From: an uncultured Alcaligenaceae bacterium
Lineage (GTDB): Bacteria; Pseudomonadota; Gammaproteobacteria; Burkholderiales; Burkholderiaceae_B
Direction of reading: 5' to 3'
Length of the DNA: 64,000 nt
NCBI GenBank assembly: GCA_937908115.1
Contig: CALEQZ010000032.1
Coordinates: 1-64,000, forward strand
Below, one piece after another: positions 28,611 to 36,692 of the stretch. The notes beneath the pieces were generated by a model. It worked only from the letters and a program-made list of their open reading frames with translations. It was not told where the DNA came from and searched no databases. The translations under genes were made by a program, and so were the position numbers. Position 1 is the stretch's first letter, and every line of letters begins with the position of its first letter.

Positions 28611-29633
28611 TTATGCGTTGAACTGGCGCAAGAAGCGCAGGTCGCCTTCGAAAAACTGGCGCAGGTCATTGACGCCGTAGCGCAGCATGGTCAGGCGCTC
28701 CAGGCCTGAACCGAAGGCAAAGCCGATGTAGCGCTCGGGATCCAGGCCGAAGTTGCGCACCACCGTCGGGTGGACTTGCCCGGAGCCGGAGATTTCCAGC
28801 CAGCGCCCACGGTTGGGTCCGGACGTGAACATCATGTCGATTTCGGCCGAGGGCTCGGTAAACGGAAAGAACGACGGCCGAAAGCGCAGCACCAAGTCGT
28901 CGGTCTCGAAAAAGCAGCGCAGGAAATCGGTGTAGACGCCCTTGAGGTCGGCAAACGAAATGTTTTCGTCTATCCACAGGCCTTCGACCTGGTGGAACAT
29001 GGGCGAGTGCGTGGCGTCGCTGTCGACGCGATAGGTACGCCCAGGCGCGATGACCTTGATCGGCGGCTTGTGCATGCGCGCGTAGCGCACCTGCATGGGG
29101 CTGGTATGCGTGCGCAGCAGCAGCGGCAGGCCCTGCGCATCCTGCATGTCGACGTAAAACGTATCCTGCATGGACCGCGCCGGGTGGTTTTCCGGGTTGT
29201 TCAGCGCGGTGAAATTGGTCCAATCGTTTTCGATCTCAGGGCCGTCGGCCACGTCAAAGCCGATGGAGCGGAAGATTTCCTCGATGCGCTGCCAGGTGCG
29301 CGTCACGGGATGGATGCCGCCGCGCCCCCTGCCCCGGCCTGGCAGCGTCACGTCGATCGTCTCGGCAGCCAGCCTGGCTTCGAGCTCGGCTTGGGCCAGC
29401 TCGGCGCGGCGCGCTTCGAGCAGCGCCTCGATCTGCTGCTTGACCTGGTTGATGCGCGCACCCTCGGTGCGCTTTTGCTCGGGCGGCAGCTGCGCCAGCC
29501 CCTTGAGCAGGTTGGTCAGCGCGCCTTGCTTGCCCAGGAAACGGGCCTTGGCGTTTTCCAGCGAGGCCGCATCGGGCGCCTCGGCGAATTGTTGGCGGGC
29601 CTGTTCGGCCAGGTCTTCGACCATCGATGTCAT
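28611..29633 (-). CDS. pheS: phenylalanyl-tRNA synthetase alpha subunit
   Basis: Catalytic subunit of PheRS. 340 residues from ATG at 29633; N-terminal coiled coil (about 1-85), then the class II core with HPARSMQDTFY, motif 2 around FHQVEGLWID, and motif 3 GLERLTMLRYG. An in-frame GTG two codons upstream is an alternative start. The 147-bp gap to rplT contains a terminator-like hairpin and a Phe-containing short frame. Confidence 0.96.
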   Translation of the reverse strand: MTSMVEDLAEQARQQFAEAPDAASLENAKARFLGKQGALTNLLKGLAQLPPEQKRTEGARINQVKQQIEALLEARRAELAQAELEARLAAETIDVTLPGRGRGRGGIHPVTRTWQRIEEIFRSIGFDVADGPEIENDWTNFTALNNPENHPARSMQDTFYVDMQDAQGLPLLLRTHTSPMQVRYARMHKPPIKVIAPGRTYRVDSDATHSPMFHQVEGLWIDENISFADLKGVYTDFLRCFFETDDLVLRFRPSFFPFTEPSAEIDMMFTSGPNRGRWLEISGSGQVHPTVVRNFGLDPERYIGFAFGSGLERLTMLRYGVNDLRQFFEGDLRFLRQFNA

Positions 29634-29642
29634 GTCCACTGC

Positions 29643-29747
29643 CTAGAAACGCCCCCAATGCTGCGCCTTCGGCTTGCCGCCCTTTACGCGGGCTTCGGCC
29701 TTGGGACTGACCGGCGGCGGAAAACTACCAAACGCAAACGGGACCAT
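29643..29747 (-). CDS. possible Phe-rich leader peptide ahead of pheS
   Basis: A 34-codon frame between rplT and pheS starting MVPFAFGSFPPP, with GGGG 7 nt upstream. Phe is at positions 4, 6, 9 and 34; the first three use TTT, uncommon in a genome this rich in GC. It could act like E. coli pheM in attenuation of pheST. Against this, its start codon lies inside the loop of a strong hairpin (29734-29762) and no terminator follows the Phe codons closely. Confidence 0.3.
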   Translation of the reverse strand: MVPFAFGSFPPPVSPKAEARVKGGKPKAQHWGRF

Positions 29748-29762
29748 GACGGCCCCGTTTGC
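29734..29762 (-). terminator. terminator-like hairpin between rplT and pheS
   Basis: On the minus strand GCAAACGGGGCC and GGTCCCGTTTGC form a 12-bp stem (one G-U) with a 5-nt loop, followed by GTTTGGTAGTTTTCC. It could partly terminate the rpmI-rplT transcript or act as a pheST attenuator. Confidence 0.55.
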
Positions 29763-29786
29763 AGGATGCGCAAGGCAGGCGCGCGG

Positions 29787-30146
29787 TCAGGCGGCCAGGG
29801 CGGACTTGGCCTGCTGCACCACGGCTGCGAAGCCGGCCTTGTCATGCACCGCCATGTCGGCCAGGACCTTGCGGTCGAGCTCGATGGCGGCCTTCTTCAG
29901 GCCGGCGATGAACGCGCTGTAGGTCACGCCGTGTTCGCGCACGGCGGCGTTGATGCGGGTGATCCACAGGGCGCGGAAGGTGCGCTTCTTGTTGCGGCGG
30001 TCGCGATAGGCATATTGCCCGGCGCGCATGACCGCCTGCTTGGCGACCCGGAATACGTTGCCGCGGCGGCCTCGGTAACCCTTGGCGGCGGCGATGACTT
30101 TCTTGTGACGGGCACGAGCGGTGACACCGCGTTTGACGCGAGGCAT
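29787..30146 (-). CDS. rplT: 50S ribosomal protein L20
   Basis: 119-residue basic ribosomal protein needed early in 50S assembly; in other bacteria it represses its own operon by binding the leader. The N-terminus MPRVKRGVTARARHKKV and the segments GYRGRRGNVFRVAKQAV and AYRDRRNKKRTFRALWI are diagnostic. It follows rpmI by 10 bp. Confidence 0.98.
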   Translation of the reverse strand: MPRVKRGVTARARHKKVIAAAKGYRGRRGNVFRVAKQAVMRAGQYAYRDRRNKKRTFRALWITRINAAVREHGVTYSAFIAGLKKAAIELDRKVLADMAVHDKAGFAAVVQQAKSALAA

Positions 30147-30156
30147 GTCGTTCTCC

Positions 30157-30354
30157 TTAGGCGAAAGGCATCATGGCCTTGACCGAGGCCACGTTGGAGT
30201 CATGCACCGCGGCCGAACCGCGCAGCTGGCGCTTGTTCTTGGTGGTCTTCTTGGTGAGGATGTGGCGCTTGAACGCCTGACCCCGCTTGATCGATCCGCT
30301 GCCGCGGACCACAAAGCGCTTGGCAGCGCTCTTCTTGGTCTTCATCTTGGGCAT
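30157..30354 (-). CDS. rpmI: 50S ribosomal protein L35
   Basis: 65-residue ribosomal protein starting MPKMKTKKSAAKRFVVRGSG with the conserved HILTKKTTKNKRQLR. First gene of the rpmI-rplT-pheS-pheT-ihfA run here. infC, normally just upstream, is about 7.8 kb away. Confidence 0.98.
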   Translation of the reverse strand: MPKMKTKKSAAKRFVVRGSGSIKRGQAFKRHILTKKTTKNKRQLRGSAAVHDSNVASVKAMMPFA

Positions 30355-30523
30355 GATGGCTTCCTGGTTTCGTGTTTGCATGGCAGCCGGGCGCCCACCA
30401 TCGGCCCTGATGGATGGGACTTCCGAGCCTAAGCCGCGTTTGACCCGCCGCCACTTCTGGATGGGCAAGCCTTGGAAACGAAAGCCCAAGGCCCGCACCC
30501 GACAGGGCGCCACGCACCCCCTC

Positions 30524-30553
30524 GGGCTTCCCCGGGTTGACCCGGAAAAGCCC
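30524..30553 (-). other. long hairpin at the start of the rpmI operon leader
   Basis: GGGCTT..CCGGGT and ACCCGG..AAGCCC pair almost perfectly with a 2-nt turn (12 bp with a small internal TT/GG mismatch) right at the expected transcript 5' end. It may stabilise the RNA or take part in L20-type control; not demonstrated. Confidence 0.45.
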
Positions 30554-30556
30554 TTG

Positions 30557-30586
30557 ATTATACGGCGAATTTCAAGCGCTTGTCGA
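30557..30586 (-). promoter_or_regulatory. promoter of the rpmI-rplT-pheST-ihfA operon
   Basis: On the minus strand TCGACA (30586-30581) and a perfect TATAAT (30562-30557) are separated by 18 bp. The promoter overlaps the last codons of comM and drives the ribosomal genes about 200 bp downstream. Confidence 0.75.
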
Positions 30587-32215
30587 GCCGCCCTCGCCCA
30601 GCGGCCGACGGTACTGGATGGCCTCGGCCACGTGCCGCGCCTGCAGCTGGGGCGCGCCGTCCAGGTCGGCCAGGGTACGGGCCACGCGCAGCACCCGGTG
30701 CGCGGCCCGCCCGGACCATCCCAGCCGGGACATGGCCTGGCGCAGCAGCGCCCGCGCGCCGTCGTCCAGCGGGCAGTGCGCGTCCATCGCGCCGGGCGCC
30801 AAGGCGGCATTCAGGCAGCCCTGGCGCCGGCGCTGCAGGCGCTGGCAGTCTTCCACGCGCTGGCGCACGGCGGCCGACGGTTCGCCTGCCGGCAAGTCCA
30901 GCCAGTCCTGCTCCGGCGGCGGCAGCTCTATCTGCAGGTCGATGCGGTCGAGCAGCGGCCCGGACACCCGTGCCCGGTAGCGCGCGGCCTGCTCGGGCGA
31001 ACAGCGGCACGGCCGCACCGGATGCCCGCGCCAGCCGCAGGGGCAAGGGTTCATCGCGGCGACCAGCTGGAAGCACGCCGGATACTCGGTCTTGCCCAGC
31101 GCCCGCGCAATGGCCACGCGCCCGGTTTCCAGCGGCTCGCGCAGCGCCTCCAGCACCTTGCGGTCGAACTCGGGCAGCTCGTCCAGGAACAGCACCCCCA
31201 GGTGGGCCAGGCTAATCTCGCCTGGCCGGGGACGGGCGCCGCCGCCCACCATGGCTGCGGCCGAGGCCGAGTGATGCGGTGCGCGAAAGGGCCGGCGCGA
31301 CAGCGTCGGCTGCAACCCGGCCAGGCCGGCGATCGCGGCGGCTTCCAGCGCCTGGTCCGGTGGCAGGCCGGGCAGCAGACCAGGCAGCCGGCGCGCCAGC
31401 ATGCTCTTGCCCGCGCCGGGCGGGCCGACCATCAACAGGCTATGGCCGCCTGCGGCGGCGACCTCCAGCGCCCGGCGCGCCGCCGCCTGCCCGCGCACAT
31501 CCGACAGACAGGGTTCAGGCGGCGGTTCGGGTAGCGCGGCAGGCGTGGCCGCGGGCAATGCGCCCCGGCCCGCCAGGTGGGCGACTACCTCGGCCAGCGT
31601 CGCGGCCGCCAGCACCGTCACGCCCGGCACGTGCGCGGCCAAGGCGGCGCTGGCACGCGGCATGACCAGCACCGCCCCGGGGCGGCTGCGCGCCACGGCC
31701 AGGGCGATGGCCAGCGCGGCGCCCACGGGCACCAGGGCGCCCGTCAGCGACAGTTCGCCGGCGAACACCATGCCGGCCAGGTCGATGCCGGCCTCGGGCG
31801 GGTGCGACGCTGGCCAGTCGCGCCGCGGCCCGGCCGCCGGTGCCACCGCGCGATAGGAGCCCTCCGCACCCGGCGGGCGGCCCGGCGCATGGGCTGCACC
31901 GCAAGCGCGCCCCAGCGCCCGCATATCCACCTGCCCGGAAGCCAGCAGCACGCCCAGCGCGATGGGCAGGTCGAACCGGCCCGATTCCTTAGGCAGGTCC
32001 GCCGGCGCCAGGTTGACCGTAATGCGCCCGGCGGGAAATTCGAAGCCGCTGTTGACGATGGCCGCGCGCACGCGCTCGCGGCTTTCGCGCACTTCGGCGT
32101 CGGGCAGGCCCACCACGTTGAAGGCGGGCAGCCCGGCGGCCAGGTGCACTTCGACCCGCACGGGCGGAGCGTCCAGGCCGGCCAGCGCCCGGCTGGCCAG
32201 TACGGCTAGGGTCAC
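30572..32215 (-). CDS. comM: YifB/ComM-family AAA+ ATPase with an insertion
   Basis: ComM is a hexameric helicase promoting branch migration during natural transformation. The 547-residue protein has the N-terminal Lon-protease-like fold (NVVGLPDAEVRES, NLAPADLPKESGRFDLPIAL), Walker A GPPGAGKS, the PFRAPHHSAS segment, Walker B VLFLDELPEF, the zinc-like MNPCPCGW...CRC cluster and arginine finger region. E. coli ComM is about 506 residues; the extra length is a Pro/Ala/Gly/Arg-rich insert at about 99-146. Start is the GTG at 32215 with GGGAG 6 nt upstream; conserved sequence begins there. Confidence 0.9.
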   Translation of the reverse strand: MTLAVLASRALAGLDAPPVRVEVHLAAGLPAFNVVGLPDAEVRESRERVRAAIVNSGFEFPAGRITVNLAPADLPKESGRFDLPIALGVLLASGQVDMRALGRACGAAHAPGRPPGAEGSYRAVAPAAGPRRDWPASHPPEAGIDLAGMVFAGELSLTGALVPVGAALAIALAVARSRPGAVLVMPRASAALAAHVPGVTVLAAATLAEVVAHLAGRGALPAATPAALPEPPPEPCLSDVRGQAAARRALEVAAAGGHSLLMVGPPGAGKSMLARRLPGLLPGLPPDQALEAAAIAGLAGLQPTLSRRPFRAPHHSASAAAMVGGGARPRPGEISLAHLGVLFLDELPEFDRKVLEALREPLETGRVAIARALGKTEYPACFQLVAAMNPCPCGWRGHPVRPCRCSPEQAARYRARVSGPLLDRIDLQIELPPPEQDWLDLPAGEPSAAVRQRVEDCQRLQRRRQGCLNAALAPGAMDAHCPLDDGARALLRQAMSRLGWSGRAAHRVLRVARTLADLDGAPQLQARHVAEAIQYRRPLGEGGSTSA

Positions 32216-32366
32216 GCGCGACTCCCGGTTGTCGAACCGGGGCAAGTTTGCCGCTGCCGGCGCGCCGGCAGGACCCGAAAGAGACGAAAACGGCACGCCG
32301 ACCGGCGTGCCGAAAGAAAGACACCAGCGCAGGGGCGCCCCGCGCCGGCCGGTCCGGTGCGACCGG

Positions 32367-32615
32367 CTATTTGTCCCGCTCGGCCAAGCGCTCCTCGAGC
32401 GTGCGCACGCGCGCTTCCAGCGCATCGGCGCGGGCGCGCAGGCGCGCCAGCAGCTCGGCCTGGACGTCGAATTCTTCGCGCGTGACCAGGTCCATGCGGG
32501 CGAATGCCTGCCCCATCATGGCCTTGATGTTGCGCTCTAGGTCGGCGGCAGGGCTGCGCGCGATCAAGTCGGCCAGGTTCTTCTGCATGCCTTCGAGCCA
32601 TTCGTTGCGGTTCAT
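32367..32615 (-). CDS. ubiK: ubiquinone biosynthesis accessory factor (YqiC/BMFP)
   Basis: An 82-residue coiled-coil protein of the UbiK/YqiC family, which binds UbiJ and membrane fatty acids and aids aerobic ubiquinone synthesis. The family signature MVTREEFDVQ (here DLVTREEFDVQ) is followed by a heptad-rich C-terminal helix (about 50-80). It is next to glnK in many betaproteobacteria. Start at 32615 by conservation. Confidence 0.85.
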   Translation of the reverse strand: MNRNEWLEGMQKNLADLIARSPAADLERNIKAMMGQAFARMDLVTREEFDVQAELLARLRARADALEARVRTLEERLAERDK

Positions 32616-32821
32616 GGTGGACCCTGCGTGTGATGTTGGTGCAGCGTCAAGTGTAGACGAGTCCGGCGCGGCCCCGGCGCCGCGCACCATCGCGACGCAC
32701 ATGCTCCAAAACGGGGCATGACGCGCGCATCAGATCCCCGTTGCGGGGCATGCCGGAGACGCGTCCGGCCCGCAGCGTCCGGCCGCCGGCCTTGTGCACC
32801 GACGAGCCCACCGATGGAAAG

Positions 32822-32860
32822 CGTTGGCACGGAGTTTGCTTTTAGGGGCCAGTGCCAACG
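32822..32860 (+). promoter_or_regulatory. sigma-54 promoter of glnK-amtB within an inverted repeat
   Basis: TGGCACGGAGTTTGCT (32825-32840) matches the sigma-54 -24/-12 consensus, with GG and GC 12 bp apart. Flanking it, CGTTGGCAC (32822-32830) and GTGCCAACG (32852-32860) are perfect inverted copies, the left arm including the -24 element. NtrC is the expected activator; I did not find a clear NtrC dyad upstream. Confidence 0.85.
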
Positions 32861-32882
32861 TGCAACCATGAGAGGAATCGCC

Positions 32883-33221
32883 ATGAAACTCATCATCGCC
32901 ATCATCAAGCCGTTCAAGCTGGACGAGGTGCGGGTGGCCCTGTCCGGCATCGGCGTGCAAGGGCTGACGGTCACCGAAGTCAAGGGCTTCGGCCGGCAAA
33001 AGGGACACACGGAACTCTACCGGGGAGCAGAGTACGCCGTGGATTTCCTGCCCAAGCTGCGGGTGGAGGCTGCGGTGCCTGACCATCTGGTCGAGCAGGC
33101 CGTGGAAACCATCGAGCAGGCTGCGCGCACCGGCAAGATCGGCGACGGGAAGATTTTTGTCGCCGCGCTGGAACAAGTCATCCGCATCCGTACCGGCGAG
33201 TCCGGCGAGGCTGCTCTTTAA
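32883..33221 (+). CDS. glnK: nitrogen regulatory protein PII (GlnK)
   Basis: A 112-residue PII trimer subunit that senses ATP/ADP and 2-oxoglutarate and gates AmtB. Uridylylation site Tyr51 lies in the T loop (RGAEYAVDF), and the two PROSITE-like segments are KGFGRQKGHTELYRG and TGKIGDGKIFV. Located 32 bp before amtB, the standard glnK-amtB pair. Confidence 0.97.
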   Translation: MKLIIAIIKPFKLDEVRVALSGIGVQGLTVTEVKGFGRQKGHTELYRGAEYAVDFLPKLRVEAAVPDHLVEQAVETIEQAARTGKIGDGKIFVAALEQVIRIRTGESGEAAL

Positions 33222-33253
33222 CAAGCTGAACACGACACACTTGGAGCTACGAA

Positions 33254-34486
33254 ATGGATAAAGCAGACATCGCTTGGCTGAGCGTATCGACGCTGCTGGT
33301 ATTGATGATGGCGGTTCCGGGCCTGGCGCTGTTCTACGGCGGCCTGGTCCGCGCAAAGAACATGCTGTCGGTGCTCATGCAGGTCATGGCCGTATTCTCG
33401 CTGGGCGTCGTGCTGTGGTTCATCTACGGCTATTCCCTCGCCTTCACGGATGGCAACGCTTTCTTCGGCGGCTTCGGCGCCGCGTTCTTCTCAGGGCTGT
33501 TCTCCGCACCCGACCAGTTCCCGCTGTCGGGCAGCGTGCCCGAACTGCTGTTCGCCTCGTTCCAGGCGACGTTTGCCGGCATCACCTGCGCGCTGATCGT
33601 CGGCAGCTTCGCCGAGCGGGTGCGCTTTTCGGCGGTGCTGGTGTTCACGGTGATCTGGTTCACCTTCGCCTACGTGCCGATGGCGCACATGGTCTGGCAC
33701 GGCGGCGACGTTCCGGGCCTGCTGTTTGCCGCGGGCGCGCTGGACTTCGCCGGCGGCACGGTGGTGCACATCAACGCCGGCGTGGCCGGCCTGGTCGGCG
33801 CCTATGTGGTGGGCAAGCGCCTGGGCTACGGCCGCGAAGCCATGCAGCCGCACAACCTGCCCATGACCATGATCGGCGCCTCGCTGCTGTGGGTGGGCTG
33901 GTTCGGCTTTAACGCCGGTTCGGCACTGGCCGCCAACGAAACCGCCGTGCTGGCCTTCTTCAACACCATGGTCGCCACCGCCGCCGCCATCCTGGCGTGG
34001 GTCTTTACCGAGTGGGCCGTCAAGGGCAAGCCGTCGATGCTGGGCGCCGCTTCGGGCGCGGTCGCCGGCCTGGTGGGCATCACCCCTGCCGCCGGCCTGG
34101 TCGGCCCCGTCGGCGCGCTGCTGATCGGCATCGCTGCGGGCGTGATCTGCGTCTGGGGCGTCAACGGCCTGAAGCGCATGCTCAAGGCCGACGACTCGCT
34201 GGACGTGTTCGGCGTGCACGGCGTGGGTGGCATCGTCGGCGCCCTGCTGACCGGCATCTTCAACGCCCAGGCCCTGGGCGGCCCCGGCCTGGAAAGCGTC
34301 GGCGAAATCGGCGGCCAGCTCTGGGTGCAGCTCGAGGGCGTGCTGCTGACCATCGTGTGGTCCGGCATCGTGGCCTTCATCGCCTACAAGATCGCCGACA
34401 TGGTGTGCGGCCTGCGCGTGCCCGAGGACGTCGAGCGCGAAGGCTTGGACATCAACAGCCACGGCGAATCGGCCTACCACAGCTGA
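33254..34486 (+). CDS. amtB: ammonium transporter
   Basis: A 410-residue inner-membrane ammonium channel with about 11 helices. Seen: the family stretch LFYGGLVRAKN near residue 30, the Phe/Trp gate region, the first pore histidine in DFAGGTVVHINAG (about 175) and the second in DVFGVHGVGG (about 320). GGAG precedes the ATG. Uptake is expected to be blocked by unmodified GlnK. Confidence 0.97.
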   Translation: MDKADIAWLSVSTLLVLMMAVPGLALFYGGLVRAKNMLSVLMQVMAVFSLGVVLWFIYGYSLAFTDGNAFFGGFGAAFFSGLFSAPDQFPLSGSVPELLFASFQATFAGITCALIVGSFAERVRFSAVLVFTVIWFTFAYVPMAHMVWHGGDVPGLLFAAGALDFAGGTVVHINAGVAGLVGAYVVGKRLGYGREAMQPHNLPMTMIGASLLWVGWFGFNAGSALAANETAVLAFFNTMVATAAAILAWVFTEWAVKGKPSMLGAASGAVAGLVGITPAAGLVGPVGALLIGIAAGVICVWGVNGLKRMLKADDSLDVFGVHGVGGIVGALLTGIFNAQALGGPGLESVGEIGGQLWVQLEGVLLTIVWSGIVAFIAYKIADMVCGLRVPEDVEREGLDINSHGESAYHS

Positions 34487-34551
34487 TCGCATCGGATGGC
34501 GCGGCGGCACGCCGCCGCGCCGCCCCGACGCCGGCCTTCCTCGAAGTGGGA

Positions 34552-34585
34552 AAAGCGCGCACCTTGCGGTGCGCGCTTTTTTCTT
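34552..34585. terminator. bidirectional terminator between amtB and ptsI
   Basis: AAAGCGCGCACC (34552-34563) and GGTGCGCGCTTT (34568-34579) form a 12-bp stem with a 4-nt loop, followed by TTTTT on the plus strand; the A-run on the left gives a T-run on the minus strand, serving convergent ptsI. Confidence 0.9.
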
Positions 34586-36403
34586 TCAGGGCTGGTACAG
34601 GTCCTGCGGATCGATGGGCAGGGCCCGGTTCAGCGAGGCCGCCACCTTGACCCGCAAGGCATTGGAATGGGCGCGGCGGATCTCGCGCTTGACGTCCAGC
34701 AGCTGCTGGGGGTGCATGGAAAATTCCGTCAACCCCAGCCCCAGCAACAGGCGCGTCAGGCGCGACTCGCCGGCCATTTCGCCGCACACCGCCACCGGTA
34801 TGCCGGCGCGCTCGCCGGCGTTGATGGTGTGGGCGATCAACCGCAGCACCGCCGGGTGCAGCGGGTCGTACAGATTCGCGACGTCATGGTCGCCGCGGTC
34901 GATCGCCAGCGTGTACTGGATCAAGTCGTTGGTGCCGATGGACAAGAAGTCCAGCTGCTCGGCGAAGGGCTCGATGGCAATGGCAATGGCAGGCACCTCG
35001 ACCATCGCGCCCAGCGGAATGGACGCCGCATAGGGCTGGCCGCGCGCCTCCAGCTCGCGCTTGGCCGATTCCAGCGCCGCGCGCGTAGCCTCGATCTCGT
35101 GCATGTGCGCCACCATGGGCAGCAACAGCTTGACCGGCCCGTGCGCGGACGCCCGCAGGATCGCCCGCAACTGGGTGGCGAACATCTCCGGACGAGCCAG
35201 GCAGTAGCGGATGGCCCGCTGGCCCAACGCGGGGTTGGTCGCCACCGACGCCTCCCCGTCCAGGGTTTTATCTGCGCCGATGTCCAGGGTCCGTATCGTG
35301 ACCGGCCGGCCGGCCATGGTCTTGATGACCGATGCGTAGGCCTGGTATTGCTCTTCTTCGCCCGGCAGGTCCGAACGACCCATGAACAGGAATTCGCTGC
35401 GAAACAGCCCTATCCCTTGCGCACCGGCGGCCAGCGCCTGTTCGGCTTCTTCGGGCAGCTCGATGTTGGCGTTCAGGGTGACCGAGATGCCGTCGAGCGT
35501 CACCGCGGGCTCGTCGCGCAATAGGGCGAGCTCCGCGCGCTCGTCCAGGAAAGCCTGTTGGCGGCGACGGTATTCGTCGAGCACCGCCGGCGGCGGATTG
35601 ACCATCACCGCCCCGTGCTGGCCGTCGACGATGACGGTGTCGCCATCGTTGATCAGCGCGCAGGCCGTGCCCAGCGCCACCACCGCGGGCACGCCCATGC
35701 TGCGCGCGACGATGGCCGTATGCGAGGTGGCTCCGCCGAGGTCGGTGCAGAAGGCGGCAAAGCGCGCGCCGCGCAAGCGGATCATGTCGGCCGGCGAAAT
35801 GTCATGCGCGACGACCACCAGCGGCTCGTCACCACACCCCGATTCGGGCATCGGCAACATAGGCGGCGAACCGGATAGCACGCCGAGCACCCTTTCGATG
35901 ACCTGGCGCACGTCGGCGCTGCGCTCGCGCAGGTATTCGTCCTCGATTGCGGCAAATTGCTCGGACAGGATCTGCCCTTGCGCGGTCAGCGCCCACTCGG
36001 CGTTGTAGTGGCGCTCGGCGATCAGGGCAAAGGCCTGGTCGGTCAGCAACGGGTCGGCCAGCAACAGGCGATGCACGTTCAGCAGCGCCGCCAGCTCCTT
36101 GGGCGCGTCCTCCGGCAGGGTTTGGGCCAGCATTTCGAGTTCCTGGCCGGCCTGCTCCAGGGCGCGCTTTAACCGCGCGGTCTCGGCCGCGACGTCTTCC
36201 GGCGCGATGCGGTAGTGCGGGACTTCCAGCGCCGCCGCGCCCAGCAGCACGGCGCGGCCGATGGCGTAGCCGCGCGCCACGCCCTGGCCGTACAAGCAAA
36301 CAATGGGGCTGGTCGAGCCAGCCCCATCGCATGCGCCGTACGCTGCGGCATCCCCGGCGTTCGCCCACAGCTCGGGCTTATTGCTCTTCACCGAATTTGC
36401 CAT
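34586..36403 (-). CDS. ptsI: PTS Enzyme I
   Basis: Phosphoenolpyruvate-protein phosphotransferase that autophosphorylates and passes phosphate to HPr. 605 residues; HPr-binding helical domain, the phosphohistidine swivel GGATSHTAIVARS, and the PEP-binding barrel with EFLFMGR, GTNDLIQYTLA and the catalytic Cys in AVCGEMAGE. The N-terminus is about 30 residues longer than usual and overlaps ptsH by 26 bp. No sugar-specific EIIBC is encoded nearby, so it probably serves a regulatory PTS. Confidence 0.95.
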   Translation of the reverse strand: MANSVKSNKPELWANAGDAAAYGACDGAGSTSPIVCLYGQGVARGYAIGRAVLLGAAALEVPHYRIAPEDVAAETARLKRALEQAGQELEMLAQTLPEDAPKELAALLNVHRLLLADPLLTDQAFALIAERHYNAEWALTAQGQILSEQFAAIEDEYLRERSADVRQVIERVLGVLSGSPPMLPMPESGCGDEPLVVVAHDISPADMIRLRGARFAAFCTDLGGATSHTAIVARSMGVPAVVALGTACALINDGDTVIVDGQHGAVMVNPPPAVLDEYRRRQQAFLDERAELALLRDEPAVTLDGISVTLNANIELPEEAEQALAAGAQGIGLFRSEFLFMGRSDLPGEEEQYQAYASVIKTMAGRPVTIRTLDIGADKTLDGEASVATNPALGQRAIRYCLARPEMFATQLRAILRASAHGPVKLLLPMVAHMHEIEATRAALESAKRELEARGQPYAASIPLGAMVEVPAIAIAIEPFAEQLDFLSIGTNDLIQYTLAIDRGDHDVANLYDPLHPAVLRLIAHTINAGERAGIPVAVCGEMAGESRLTRLLLGLGLTEFSMHPQQLLDVKREIRRAHSNALRVKVAASLNRALPIDPQDLYQP

Positions 36404-36647
36404 CGAACAAAGCCTGGATCTCGCTCAGCGCACGGTCGGCGTCGCTGCCTTCGGCCTCGAGCCGCACCGTGGTGCCCTGCCCTGCGGCCAGCATCATGAC
36501 GCCCATGATGCTCTTGGCGTTGACCCGTTGCGTGCCCCGGGAAATGAATATTTCACTGCTGAACTTGCCGGCCAGCTGGGTCAGCTTGGCGGCCGCGCGG
36601 GCATGCAGGCCCAGTTTGTTGCTGATCGTGATATCTAGTGTAGGCAT
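36378..36647 (-). CDS. ptsH: PTS phosphocarrier HPr
   Basis: An 89-residue HPr with phospho-His15 in GLHARAA and the Ser46 region KSIMGVMML, which in many Proteobacteria is the HprK target. Order EIIA-HPr-EI with close spacing indicates one transcript. Confidence 0.96.
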   Translation of the reverse strand: MPTLDITISNKLGLHARAAAKLTQLAGKFSSEIFISRGTQRVNAKSIMGVMMLAAGQGTTVRLEAEGSDADRALSEIQALFDGKFGEEQ

Positions 36648-36692
36648 GGTCTGTGCAAGCTGGCAAACGCCCCGGCAACCGAAAAAGCGCGC

